A stretch of 64,000 nt of DNA from DSVZ01 sp964568145 (GTDB taxonomy: Bacteria > Verrucomicrobiota > Verrucomicrobiia > Limisphaerales > J093), in assembly GCA_964568145.1 (NCBI GenBank), contig CAZMOZ010000022.1, positions 9,539-73,538 of the forward strand. The letters are read 5' to 3'. Under the pieces are notes generated by a model. It was not told the DNA's origin. It did not search any database and saw only the letters and a program-made list of their open reading frames with translations. The stretch's first letter is position 1, and every line of letters begins with the position of its first letter. The position numbers and the translations under genes were made by a program. Positions 1 to 10,390 of the stretch are shown in pieces.

Positions 1-115
1 GCCGGCTGCGGCTGAGAGCGTCCGGCCCGAGTCCGCGTGTCTCCCGTCACCGCTTTTGCGGCGCGCGGTTCTTTCCTGTAACCTTGGTTCGTCGGTGTCT
101 CAGGAATGAGGCACG

Positions 116-3100
116 ATGAAAACGACCGACCCAACCCAGCGTTGCCCCAAGTGCGGCGCGCCCATCCCGGCGGACGCTCCGCATGGTCTTTGTCCGCTGT
201 GTGTCTTCGCCGACGCGGCCACGGTGCCGGACACCGGCTCCGCCGGCCCGGCCGCCACGGCGGCGGACGACATTCCATCGCTTGACCGCGTGCGGGCCGC
301 CTTTCCGCAACTGGAAGTCCTCGAGCTCATCGGCCGCGGCGGCATGGGGTTCGTGTTCAAGGCCCGGCAGCCGCATCTGGACCGCTTCGTTGCGCTCAAG
401 CTGCTGCCCGACAAGCTGGCGCGCGACCCGCAGTTCACCGAGCGCTTCAACCGCGAGGGCCGCGTGCTGGCCCGGCTGAGCCATCCGAACATCGTCAGCG
501 TCTTCGACTTCGGCCGCGCCGGGCACTTTTACTTCCTGACCTTGGAGTACGTGGACGGCGTGAACCTGCGCCAGGCCATGCGGGCGGGGCGCTTCTCGCC
601 GTCCGAGGCGCTGGCCATCGTGCCGAAGATCTGCGAGGCGCTGCAATACGCCCATGAACAGGGCGTGCTGCACCGCGACATCAAGCCGGAAAACATCCTG
701 CTCGACGCCAAAGGCCGCGTGAAGATCGCTGACTTCGGCATCGCCAAGCTCGTCGAGGACGACCCGGCGTCGGTGACGCTCACGGGCACCGGCGCGGCGC
801 TGGGCACGCCGCACTACATGGCGCCGGAGCAGTTGGAGCGTCCTGCCGACGTGGACCACCGCGCCGACATCTATTCGCTGGGCGTGGTCTTCTACGAAAT
901 GCTCACAGGCGAGTTGCCGATCGGGCGTTTTGCGCCGCCGTCGGCCAAGACGCCGGTGAACGCCAGCGTGGACGATGTGGTGTTCCGCGCGCTCGAGAAG
1001 GACCGCGAGAAACGTTTCCAGAGCGCCGGCGAAGTGAAGACGCGCGTGGAGGACCTCACCGAAAGCGGCGTGGCAACGAATGTGACCACGCCGCCGGTCA
1101 CCGGCGAAACCGGCCTGCGTGGCGCCGTCGCGGCGGGTCCAGCCGGAAAGCCCGCTTACGCCTTTCGCGCCTTCGCCGGTGCGGGATTGGTCGGGATCAG
1201 CCTGGCGCTGCCGCTGACCGTGGTCGTGGGTTTGCTGACAGGACGGGGCGGGATCGCTCCAACCGAACTCTGGCTCACGTTGGGCAGCATGGCCCTGCCC
1301 GGCTTGGGCGGCACGCTGGTCGGCTGGCTGGCCTTGAATGAAATCCGGGACGGCCGCGGAACGGTACGCGGGCTGCCGTTCGCGTTGTTTGCCACACTCG
1401 CCTGGCCGTTGCTGGCGCTGCTCGCCGTCACGCTGGGGCCGCTGATGTTCTGGCTGACGCCGGACGGCGGCTCGGGCTGGACTCATGTTCTCGGGCGGAT
1501 GCTGGTGTTCCTGCTGCCGGCGGGCGTGCTCCCGTTTGCGTTGTGGGCTGTTTACTCCACGGCGCGCTGGGCCGCGCGCCGGCCGGCCGGAGAACGGCGC
1601 GGCGTGCTCAAGTGGGTCTTCGCCGGATTGCTGGTGTGCCTGTTCGGCGTCGCGCTTGTGTCGCGGCAAGGCGACCCCAAGTCCGGCGCTGAGCGTCCCG
1701 CCGCCCGCGTGCAATACACGCCTGCCCGGCCGGCCGGCCAGGATCCCATCCGGTTGAAATTCCGCGTCCCCAAGGGCCAGGTCGCCACGCTGGAAGTGCT
1801 GCGCCGCGACGCGGACCCGCCCGCGCCGGTGCCGTTTCTCGCCGGGTACGCGGTGGCGCCGGAGGACGAACGCGGGCGCGCCGAGTTCGTCCTCGAGCCG
1901 GTGAGCGGGTTTGCGCAGCAGACGAATCTGCCAGTGTGGACGATGAAATTGATCGCCGAGGGCGGCGCCACCGTGAGCGGCGGGTTTGTGGAGCTGGGTC
2001 CGCTGACCTCGATTGTTTCCCAGCAGCCGAACAGCTACCTGGATTTCCAGCCCCGGGCCGTGAGCGAAATGGGGCTCACCGCACCTCCTGCCACTACGGA
2101 AACGAGCGGCCCGGCCGCTCCCGCGCAGTTGAGCCTGCGCGTGGTCACGCATGGCCGCGAGTTCAGCCTGCGGAAATTCGACAGCACGCTTGTGTCCGTC
2201 GGCTCGACGAACTGGCTGCCGTCCGTGACCGCGCCTCCCGCCGAGCCCCCGCCGGATTTGGAGCGGGAACTCCTGGCCTGGCAAGTGCGTGAGAATCCGC
2301 CGGGCACCGCTTCAAGCAACTGGATCCGCTTCACGATGTCCGGCCTGGACCTCCGCCGCCAGCCGGACGGCCGCTGGCTGATCATGGATTTCGCGGTTGT
2401 CACGCAGGGCGACGTCGAACCAGTCATCCGCCTCGACGGTAACGGCTTCCTGGCGGTCGCCCGCATGTCCACCCCCGGGCCACCCCCGCGCCGAACTCCA
2501 TGCGTCACCGGCTCGAATGGCGCGTGCCGGATGCCGTACAGGAACCCGATCTGCTTGCCTTCCGCGACGCCCTGGCCAAAGACGTCGTGAAGCATGAAGT
2601 GATGGTGTACGAGAGTGAGCAACGACCGCTGTTTCGCTTTCCGATCGGCGGCGCGGGAGACCTGGGCGTCGGGCTGCGCGCGGTGCATCGGAGCGGAGCG
2701 GTGACGCTGAGCGGACTTGTCGCCGCACCGTGGGCCTTGGGGCGCGCGAAGGCCATTCTCGAGTGCGCGGAAACCAACCTCGCGGAAGTCCGGCGACAAT
2801 TCAGCGAGAAGAAGGCCGCCCGCATCGAGTTGCTCGCGGCCGAAGCGGAGCATTCCGCCGCCCGGATGCTGCTCGAAGCCGCCGTCAATGCGCAAAGCGC
2901 TCCCCAGCCCGGACCGGAGGCGGTTGCCGCCGCGCGCGCTTCCGACCGCGACCGCTGGCAGTCCGCTGTTCAACGGCTCCACGCATTGCGGCAAAAGCTT
3001 CAAACGGACGCGTCGCCAGATCAGCGGGAACTGCTGGAAGCGGAGGCGGAAGCCGCCATCGCGGAGGCAGCGTTCCTGGGAGACGCCCTGGCCGCCGCCC

Positions 3101-3249
3101 GTGCCCGGCTTGAACATGCTTCCAAGGTGCGCGCTCTGGTGGAGAGTGAACTCGCGGCCGGCCGGGCGAGCACTGAAGCCCTCGAACGCGCGCTAGCGGA
3201 CGAAATCAACGCCCAGGCCACCGTCACAGTGTTGGAGCGGATGCGCTGA
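116..3249 (+). CDS. Zinc-ribbon Ser/Thr protein kinase, multi-pass membrane, frameshifted near its C-terminus
   Basis: Predicted membrane Hanks-type kinase. An N-terminal zinc ribbon (C10, C13, C26, C29) precedes a complete catalytic domain with the glycine loop GRGGMG (73-78), K95 in VALK, HRD (186-188), DFG (206-208) and an APE-type MAPEQ motif. Several hydrophobic segments follow at roughly 355-520, then a sensor-like region. The first frame stops at 2590. The frame opened by 2500 continues as a coiled-coil-rich tail to 3249, so one protein of about 1,040 residues appears split by a one-base indel. The likely site is the two C5 runs at 2472-2487. GAGG lies 5 nt before the ATG. The ECF sigma gene follows at 3294, the reverse of the usual sigma-then-kinase order. 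The catalytic half should still be made; the fate of the tail is uncertain. Confidence 0.85.
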
Positions 3250-3293
3250 ACCAAGTCGCGCCCGCTGGCTGGCCCGACCGCCATGACGCCATC

Positions 3294-4040
3294 GTGACCC
3301 AAGCAGAATCAACCCCGCCCGCCGGCGGTGTCTTTGCTCCGACCCGCTGGACGCTGGTGCTGCGCGCCCGGGGCGAAACGCCGGAGGCGCGCGCCGCGCT
3401 GAGCGAGTTGTGCGAAGCCTGCTACCAGCCGGTGTTCCGGTTTCTGCGCCGTGAAGGGCGGGACGACGAGGCGGCGCGCGAACTGGCCCAGGAATTCTTC
3501 GCCCGCATTTTGCAGCACGGGGACCTCGGCGCGGCTGATCCCAACCGCGGCCGGTTCCGCTCCTATCTGCTCGGCGCGGTGAAACATTTTCTCGCCGACC
3601 AGCGCAAGCGCGAAGGGCGTCTGAAGCGCGGCGGCGGCGTGGCGGCCGAGTCGCTGGACGCGCCCGTCACCGAGGACGGCGCGCCGGTGGATTTGCCGGA
3701 CGCCGGCGCGACCGTGCCAGACGCGTGGTTCGACCGCCAGTGGGCGCTGGCCGTGATGGAACGCGCGTTGAACGTGGTTGCCACCGAGTTCGCCGCGAAC
3801 GGCAAGGCGACGCAGTTCGATCAACTCAAGCCTTGGCTGGCGGGCGAGGCGCCGGCGCTCTCGCAGGCCACGGCGGCGCGGCGCCTGGGCTGGAGCGAAG
3901 GCGCGGTGAAAGTGGCCGTTCACCGGCTGCGCAAACGCTTTCGCGAAGCCTTGCAGGCCGAGGTGAGCCAGACCCTGGCCGAGGGCGACGACCTGGACAC
4001 CGAATTGCGGTACCTCATCGAGGCGCTGGGGCAGGGGTGA
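3294..4040 (+). CDS. ECF-type RNA polymerase sigma factor
   Basis: Sigma-70 family factor of 248 residues that would direct core RNA polymerase to target promoters. Region 2 is visible as the stretch from CYQPVFRFLRR through ELAQEFFARIL to GRFRSYLLGAVKHFLADQRKR. Region 4 carries the helix-turn-helix ATAARRLGWSEGAVKVAVHRLRKRFRE in two adjoining helices near residues 190-215. The proposed start is GTG, because the nearby ATG at 3283 runs into a stop after four codons. It lies 44 nt behind the kinase gene, so the two are probably co-transcribed and functionally paired. No anti-sigma domain is seen next to it. Family assignment is firm; target genes are unknown. Confidence 0.9.
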   Translation: MTQAESTPPAGGVFAPTRWTLVLRARGETPEARAALSELCEACYQPVFRFLRREGRDDEAARELAQEFFARILQHGDLGAADPNRGRFRSYLLGAVKHFLADQRKREGRLKRGGGVAAESLDAPVTEDGAPVDLPDAGATVPDAWFDRQWALAVMERALNVVATEFAANGKATQFDQLKPWLAGEAPALSQATAARRLGWSEGAVKVAVHRLRKRFREALQAEVSQTLAEGDDLDTELRYLIEALGQG

Positions 4041-4133
4041 GGCGGACTTTCGGCGTGGACGGACCTGGGGCGGGGCTTGCGGCGCCGTTCTTCCCCACCC
4101 ACCGGCTCCACGCCGCCGGTGCTGGGAGGGTTC

Positions 4134-4197
4134 AACCCGAAAACCGAAGTTGGCCGTGGCACAGTGCGTCCCGCCTGCCCCAATTCGATTTCGGGTT
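4134..4197. terminator. Inverted-repeat element (copy 1) between convergent genes
   Basis: Imperfect inverted repeat: AACCCGAAAACCGAAGTTGG on the left and CCAATTCGATTTCGGGTT on the right, around a GC-rich centre. It lies between the convergent sigma and TIR genes and touches the TIR stop codon. A related element is at 17,812-17,876. It could act as a bidirectional terminator, but no U-tract is present. Confidence 0.5.
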
Positions 4198-5720
4198 CAG
4201 ATCCCGCGCTTCAGCATCTCGCCCCCGAATTGATACGAGACCTGTTCCCGCAGCGTTTCGATATCCGTCCCGCTATCCTCGCCCGCAAATCCAGCAGGTC
4301 CGCCGGGCGCGTCTCCCGAAAAGCAACCGCCGAGCGGTTCCAGGATCTCGCGCAGGATGAGGACCAGACGCGAGTGGATCTGCGGGGGCAGCAAAGCCGC
4401 GGCGAGCTGGCCGCCTTGCCCGAGGCGGGCCGGATCGGCGGGAAAACCGGCGGGCGCGATCCAGCCGGCTTGGAGACAAAGCCCGGTGGCGGAATGGATC
4501 AACCAGGCGTCGTCGAGCCGGCCGAGAATGCCGGCCGAGTCGGGGATGAGATCGTTGGGGCTTTCCCAGTACTGAGCCAGCGCCGTGGCCACGCCAACGA
4601 GCTGGGGGGATTGGCTGGCCACCGCGCCCGCGACCAGCCATTCCACCACGCCCGGCGCCGCCTGGATGTAATCCCACACCAGCCGGGCTGCGGGCTGAAC
4701 CTGGCCTAGCGGGAGCGCCGCGCCCAGCAGGGTTTCAAGCTGGGACACTCCCGCGCGGGCGGCCGCTTGCACGCCTTGCGCCAGCCGGCCGGCCGCCGAG
4801 CAGGTCGGCTCCGGATCCCAGTTCCGCCTGCGCACCGACGCCTGCAAGCGCGCAAAGTCCGCGAGGGAATCTTCCGCTTTCTCCCCGGCGGCTTCTCCGG
4901 ACGCGAATTCGTCATTGCCCCCGTCGGTCTGCGCGCCCGCCTCGGTGCCGGTGGCGTGGGCGAGGCCGGCCTGGATTTCCTCCCGGAGTTTCTGGCTGAG
5001 GAGGACCACGAGGGGGTCGTGGCTGGCGCCGAGTTTGGTGGCTTCCCGCAGAACCGCCCGCAACGCCTCGGGATCGCCCGCCGCGTCCTGATACCGGGCC
5101 AGCAACGGTTTCAAGACGCGGATCACCCGCGCCTCCGCGCCGTCGTCGTGTTCGGCCAGGGCCAGCGCCTTGTTCAGGGAGCGCAGGAGATAGTCCCGCC
5201 CTTCGGCGCCGCGCTGGCCGGCGCTGCAGCGATAGCCGATGTCCTCCAACGAGCCGACCAGTTTGCGCAGCCGGAGATGCTCCGTCCGTGTGGCATCGTC
5301 CATCGCGTGCTCGTACAAGCCAATGATGGCCTTGGCCAGGCTGTGTTGGGCCTGGGCCAGCTTCGGGGCGTCGCCGAAGAAGTGGATTTCCAGCTGGTCC
5401 CTCAAACCCTCGCGCGGCGGCAGCGGCACGTCCGGTTCGAGGCAGCTGATGATGATCGGTTTGCCGGCCGCCAGGGCGAAGTCGAGTTTGCCCAGGACGT
5501 GCGGGGACTGCGCCGCCGCGGACGACCAGGCGAGGAGGAACGCGTCCGCCCGGCGGATGGCCTCCTCCAGTGCGACCCGCAGGCGCGAGGTCCGGGCGTC
5601 AAGCTGCTCGTTGTCCTTCCACACCTCGACGCCGAGGTGCTCCTCGAGTTGGTTCAGAATCCGCGGCAGCGCCGGGTGCCGGACTTTGCTGTCCCAGGCA
5701 TGGCTGAAAAAGACGCGCAT
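4197..5720 (-). CDS. TIR-domain protein with C-terminal DUF1232 (YkvA-like) domain
   Basis: Protein of 507 residues. Residues 1-110 match a TIR fold: the first strand with FFSHAWDS, a VEVWKD segment near 32, then an ADAFLLAWSS strand and the SP-x-V helix. TIR enzymes that cleave NAD carry a glutamate in that helix (S-x-W-V-x-x-E-L). Here the aligned residue is Lys78 (VLGKLDFAL), so NADase activity is doubtful. Residues about 385-410 (ESPNDLIPD, then GRLDDAWLI) match the DUF1232 signature. The middle (110-380) is helical and unassigned. The gene stands alone on the minus strand, convergent with the sigma gene. TIR proteins often serve in phage defence or as interaction modules; any role here is inferred. 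Confidence 0.8.
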   Translation of the reverse strand: MRVFFSHAWDSKVRHPALPRILNQLEEHLGVEVWKDNEQLDARTSRLRVALEEAIRRADAFLLAWSSAAAQSPHVLGKLDFALAAGKPIIISCLEPDVPLPPREGLRDQLEIHFFGDAPKLAQAQHSLAKAIIGLYEHAMDDATRTEHLRLRKLVGSLEDIGYRCSAGQRGAEGRDYLLRSLNKALALAEHDDGAEARVIRVLKPLLARYQDAAGDPEALRAVLREATKLGASHDPLVVLLSQKLREEIQAGLAHATGTEAGAQTDGGNDEFASGEAAGEKAEDSLADFARLQASVRRRNWDPEPTCSAAGRLAQGVQAAARAGVSQLETLLGAALPLGQVQPAARLVWDYIQAAPGVVEWLVAGAVASQSPQLVGVATALAQYWESPNDLIPDSAGILGRLDDAWLIHSATGLCLQAGWIAPAGFPADPARLGQGGQLAAALLPPQIHSRLVLILREILEPLGGCFSGDAPGGPAGFAGEDSGTDIETLREQVSYQFGGEMLKRGI

Positions 5721-6879
5721 GGTAAGAGGCGGCTGGAATGGTGATGGGTTGTTCAGGCGGTGTGGGGGAGTCGCTCACCGTGTCCCGCGCCGGGTGGAAG
5801 GACGCGGGCGGGTGCCGGAATGGGCTTGAAGGCACCCCAGCGCGGCTGGCGCCGCCACCAGGAGGGCGGCCGCAAGGAAGCGCGTCCCGCCAGCCCCGCC
5901 GCAGGTTTCGCGGGAGACGGCGCACGTTTCGCCTTCTCCCCCGGGGAGAGGGTTGGGGGGAGGGGAAAGGGAACGCCGATCTTCCCGCAGTCGTGCCATT
6001 CACCAAGTTTCTGGTGCCGCGAACTCCGATCTAGGGCCTTGCGCGGATGGATTGAGCCCTGTTCCCCCCTTATCCTCAGGGAGAGGGAACCGCCGCTGTC
6101 GCGGTGGGCATCCCCACCGCCTCCCCGCCGATTCCGCCACAGGCTTTCTAGCCGGAGACGGAGAACGATTCTGCTCTTCCCACACCAGGACGGCAGGCCG
6201 GGCGCGGGAGCACCGGAAAACTGGCGCGTCCGGGGCAAACTCATCGGGGTGGTTGCACCGCGCGGCGGAGCCGCAATCCCGGAGCGCAACCGGACTGAGC
6301 GCCAGTCGCGGCAGGTCGGAAACAGGCGCGCGCCGCGGCGGGTCTTTGACCCAGCCGCGCGCCAAGTCTTGGTCGTTCCTGCGCGAACTGGGATGATTGG
6401 AGTACGTGCAGCGGCCACCCCGCCGGCCAGCTCGGGCCGGCGGCGATCCCATTCGTCGGGCTGCGGTTCATGGCGGCGCTTCACCATCGGGTACTTCGGG
6501 ATTCAACGGGACCGATTACAGACGAGGCTAACAAAAAGTGCCTGTTCCCCCGCGCCGGTCGCATCTCAATTTCTTGCCGGCAGCGGGCGGCCCGTAGTGG
6601 CCCGGGCGGCCTCGCCTGGGGCCGTGCCGTGGGCGCCTCCAGTGGGTCGAAGGTCGAAAGTCGAAGGCCAAAGAACGGAACAACGAACCAAGAACCAAGA
6701 ACAAAAAACCAAAAAGAGCAGGGCTCGACAGAGTCTCGCCCCGCCCCGTCAAGGCCAGACCGGTACGAAAGTGATATGCGTTCTCCCACGCCCAGCCGTT
6801 TGGAGCCAAGCAAATCCAAGGGCGGGTGAGGAGTTCCACTTGCGGGCAGATCGGGCCAACCTGGCTTGCGTGGCGTGGG
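5721..6879. other. Gene-poor stretch with degenerate dispersed repeats
   Basis: No convincing gene on either strand. Two similar blocks (about 5900-5990 and 6060-6190) share a CGCC(G/A)CAGG...GGAGACGG core and purine/pyrimidine hairpins, such as CTCCCCCGGGGAG near 5936 and GTTCCC...GGGAAC at 6061-6090. They look like diverged copies of one intergenic repeat. The A-rich tandem block at 6645-6715 is listed separately. This stretch probably holds the promoter of the TIR gene, but none is recognisable. Confidence 0.5.
6645..6715. repeat. A-rich tandem heptamer block (TCGAAGG / CCAAGAA)
   Basis: Imperfect 7-bp tandem units run first as GTCGAAG-GTCGAAA-GTCGAAG, then as ACCAAGA-ACCAAGA followed by an A-rich tail. 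Composition is strikingly AT-richer than the flanks. The same 7-bp period recurs in coding DNA at 32.5-32.8 kb and 50.5 kb. Confidence 0.6.
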
Positions 6880-7150
6880 TCACTCCGTCGGACCCACCGT
6901 CCGAATCGCCCCGATGGCCAGCAGCGGCTCCAGAAGATTGGCCGCGCCCCCTGCTCGACGATCCGCCCGTCCACGACGCGGTTCACGTTGACGGCAGTGA
7001 TCTCGACCCGCTTGCCGGTTGGTGTCAGCCCCAGCCAGGTCCTGCCAAGGTGCGTGCCATGCGCGGTTACGGAGGTGACCAACCAACAACCGTCCCGCGA
7101 GACCTGCGAGAGCAACCCGAACGTGCGTTCGCCGTTCCTCGCCGGAAGTT
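6880..7150 (-). pseudogene. SnoaL-like/ester-cyclase domain remnant
   Basis: Minus-strand fragment recognisable by THLGRTWLGLTPTGKRVEI followed by VNRVVDGRIVEQG, the conserved core of SnoaL-like polyketide/ester cyclase proteins (a small alpha+beta barrel). The reading frame must shift in the G/C run near 6950 to continue into ANLLEPLLAIGAIRT and a stop at 6880. The N-terminal half of the domain is not recognisable. It is most likely a decayed gene; alternatively an indel error broke a short intact gene. Upstream is the divergent sigma gene. Confidence 0.45.
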
Positions 7151-7246
7151 GCACCAAGTGATGATATTCCGCGGCGCCGCGCCGTCTTGCAATCAATCGA
7201 AGATCTGATACAGTCCATGTCGCGCATGAATAGTCGAGGTGGAACG

Positions 7247-7936
7247 ATGTTCGCCACAACCGACTGGAACAACGTCCTCGCCGCCGCCAACCCGGTCGCG
7301 AGCGACGCCCGGGAGCGGCTCGCCGGGCGTTACTGGCTGCCCCTCTACGCGCTGGCCCGACGCAAGGGGCTGACCCCGGCCGACGCCCAGGACGCCGTGC
7401 AGGGCTTCCTCGGCCGCATCTTCGAAGGTGACAGGCTGGCTGCGGTATCCGTCGAAGGCGGGCGGTTCCGTGATTTCCTCCGCAGCGGACTCGAGAACTT
7501 CCTGATCAGCCAGCATCGGGCGGAGACGCGCCAGTGCCGGCGTCCGCCCGGGGGTTTTGCCTCGCCGGACAGCGAGGATCCGGAAGCCTGGGCAGCTTTG
7601 GGAGCGGTGGACTCCCGGACTCCAGAACAGGTGTACGACCGGTGCTGCGCGCGCAGGCTGCTGGACCGCGCGTTGGCGAACCTGCGGGCGGAGTACAAGG
7701 AGCAGGGGCGCACGGAGCTCTTCGCCCATCTGACGGCCTGCCTGGACCGGGATGTCCACACCACAGCGCACGAGGAGGTGGCCCGGCGGCTGGGGCTGCA
7801 CCCGGGCACGGTGCGTAACGCGGTCAAACCGTTCCGCGAACGCTTTCGGGAGCTGTTCCGCCGCGAGGTGGCCGCCACGTTGAACGATCCTTCGCGGGTG
7901 GACGAAGAGATCCGCGATCTGCTGGCGGCGCTGTGA
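7247..7936 (+). CDS. ECF-type RNA polymerase sigma factor
   Basis: Sigma factor of 229 residues from the ATG at 7247, which has GAGGTGG about 6 nt upstream; earlier ATGs at 7217 and 7226 are possible. It begins with the F-A-T-T-D-W-N-N segment common in this group. Region 2 (YWLPLYALARRKG, then DAQDAVQGFLGRIFEG and GRFRDFLRSGLENFLI) and a region 4 helix-turn-helix (EEVARRLGLHPGTVRNAVKPFRERF) are clear. The kinase-WD40 gene starts 37 nt downstream on the same strand, so they form a sigma/kinase pair. The binding site is unknown. Confidence 0.9.
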   Translation: MFATTDWNNVLAAANPVASDARERLAGRYWLPLYALARRKGLTPADAQDAVQGFLGRIFEGDRLAAVSVEGGRFRDFLRSGLENFLISQHRAETRQCRRPPGGFASPDSEDPEAWAALGAVDSRTPEQVYDRCCARRLLDRALANLRAEYKEQGRTELFAHLTACLDRDVHTTAHEEVARRLGLHPGTVRNAVKPFRERFRELFRREVAATLNDPSRVDEEIRDLLAAL

Positions 7937-7973
7937 GACGGGCGATGACAGCGGCCCGCGGTTGGCGTGCGTT

Positions 7974-10354
7974 ATGGGAGTGACGCACAGCGTCGCCCAA
8001 GACCCCTGCCCGGCGTGTGGCGGCACGCGGGATTGGCAGGGCATGTGCCCCCGGTGCGTCGTCACCCGGGTGGTCAGCCCGGCGGAGGCGCCGCTAGATG
8101 CCGTGCCGTCGCGTCGGCTGGGCGCCTACGAATTGATCGAGGAGGTGGGACGTGGGGGCATGGGCTACGTCTGGCGCGCCCGCCAGCTCGGACTGGACCG
8201 GGTCGTGGCCGTGAAGACCCTCCGTGCCGGCGTGGCCGCAGGGGAGTCGGCCCGCGCCCGCTTCCAACGGGAGGCGCTGGCCCTGGCGCGGGTGAATCAC
8301 CCGGGCATCGTGGCCGTGCATGAAGTCGGCGAGGAGGACGGTGAACCGTTCCTGGTGATGGAATTCATCCGCGACGAAACGCTGGCTCAACGCCTCGCTA
8401 GCGGGCCGCTCGTTGCGCGCGAGGCGGCGTCGCTGGTGGCCACCCTCGCCGACGCCGTGGCGGCGGCCCACGCTGCGGGAGTCATTCACCGGGACCTCAA
8501 GCCCTCGAACGTGCTGCTGGACGCAGGGCGCGACGGGGCCCCCCGGCTGACGGACTTCGGCGTCGCCTTGCTGGCGGGGGACGATGGAAGCCTGACGGCG
8601 CCGCTCGAGGGGATCGGCACGCTGGCCTATCTGGCGCCGGAGCAACTGGACGCGCATTCCGGCCCGGTGGGCCCGGCAACGGATGTCCACGGGTTGGGCA
8701 CCGTGCTATATCATTGCCTCACCGGGCACCCGCCTTTTGCGGGGGCGACACCGGCGGAGGTGCTCCGCCAGATTCTGGAGCAGGACCAGTTGTCGCCACG
8801 GCGGCGCTGGTCGGCCGTGCCAACCGACCTCGACGCGATTTGCCAGCGTTGCTTGCGCAAGGATCCAGCGGCGCGCTTTCCGGACGCCTCGGCATTGCGA
8901 GAGGATCTGCACCGGCACTTGCGCGGACTGCCGGTGCATAGCCGGCCGGTATCCGCGCTCGGGCGGTGGCGGCGCTGGATGCAGCGGCAGCCTGCGTTGG
9001 CCGCGGCCGCCGGGCTGGTCTGCTTGCTCTTGGGTGTGAGTGCAGGTTTGTGGTTGCAGGCTCGTTCCCAAGGCCTCGCGGCTATCGCCCGTCAGCGAGT
9101 CGGTGCGCTGACCACGAATTGGCCGGTGCAGGAGCCGAGCGTCGGGGGAACGGTGTCCATGGCGGGCGCTGGCTGGCGGTGGGAAGCACCGTCGGACGCG
9201 TCACGCTTGGTGGGCTGGCGGAAAACGCCCGGAGCTGGTACGGCGAGCACCACGCTTCGATTCGCGACTTGGCCTGGACGGCAACTGGCAACTGGTTGCT
9301 CAGTGGGGACGATCACGGGCGCTGGGGCATCTGGAATCCCCGCCGCGGGCCCACGCCGGTCGCGCAAGGCTCCGGGGCCGCGCGGGTAGATAGCGTGGCC
9401 TTCCGGCCCGATGGACGTCGGTTCTTCGTGGGACATGCCGACCGGGTCGGCGTGCTGTGGGGCTGGGACGGCACGAAGGCCTGGATTGTCACGAACCTGG
9501 TCCACTCTGGCGCGCCCTGGGGGGCCCTGTTTGGCGCCGATGATCGCTGGCTTCTCACCGTCACTGACACCGGCCAGATCACGGCCTGGGATGCGACTAC
9601 CGGACTAGCCCACCGGCACTTCGCCGCGAGCGGTAAGCCGGTCGCGGCGCTCGGCCCCGATGGCAATGCCGTCGCGTTTGTCACCCCGGTCACATCGGAT
9701 CACGAATTGGTTCATCTGGTGCGCGTCGATGATGGCACCGAGGTTGCGCCACCGCTTCACTGCACGGGGGGCGCGCAACAAGTGGCCTGGAGTCCGGAAG
9801 GAGGCCGACTCGGCGTGATCAACGGTGCCTACGCCCAAGTGTACTCCTTGTGGGAGGGACGTGACCATCCGATACACCTCTTGCATGGGACGCGCGTCAC
9901 CGCGCTCCGGTTCAGTCCAGACGGGTTGCGTCTGCTGACGGTGACGGCGGAAGGCAGCGCCCGCCTCTGGGATGCCCACACCGGTGCGCCATTGACCAGT
10001 TCTTTTCCCCACCCCCAGCACGAATGGATGACATGCTTTTCGCCGGACGGACGATGGCTGGCCACATCCCATCCCGATGGCCAAGCGCGGCTGTGGGACC
10101 TTCGGCCGGGTCTGCCGCTCGGCTGGACCGACGAAGCGGACGTGATCCGCGGGTTGGCGGGTTACGAATCCCTGGCCGCGCTGCGGTTGCGGGCGTGGTT
10201 CCAGCCGGAGAAGAGCGAAATCTTGCGCTCACTGGCGTCGCGGACCCGAGAACTCGGAACCCCGGAGGCACTGCTGGCAGCGGACTTCCTTGATCAGCGG
10301 GCCACACAGCCACCCGTTCGCCAGGAACCGCCACGCACGCTACAAACTCGATGA
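7974..10354 (+). CDS. Zinc-ribbon Ser/Thr kinase with WD40 tail, frameshifted
   Basis: Kinase-WD40 fusion. The first frame from the ATG at 7974 gives a zinc ribbon (CPACGG, CPRC), glycine loop GRGGMG, VAVK lysine, HRDLKPSN, a TDFG motif in the DFG position and APEQ. A single transmembrane helix (AAAAGLVCLLLGVSAGLWL) follows. This frame ends uselessly at 9389. The WD40-type repeats (DVHTG-like units such as ARLWDAHTG and ARLWDLRPG) lie in another frame from about 9161 to 10354. A single indel near 9150-9170 explains the split. The kinase domain itself is intact and would be anchored with the propeller outside. The partner is the sigma factor directly upstream. Confidence 0.85.
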
Positions 10355-10390
10355 CACCAAGTCGGCGGCGGCGTGCTCACTAATAGCCGA

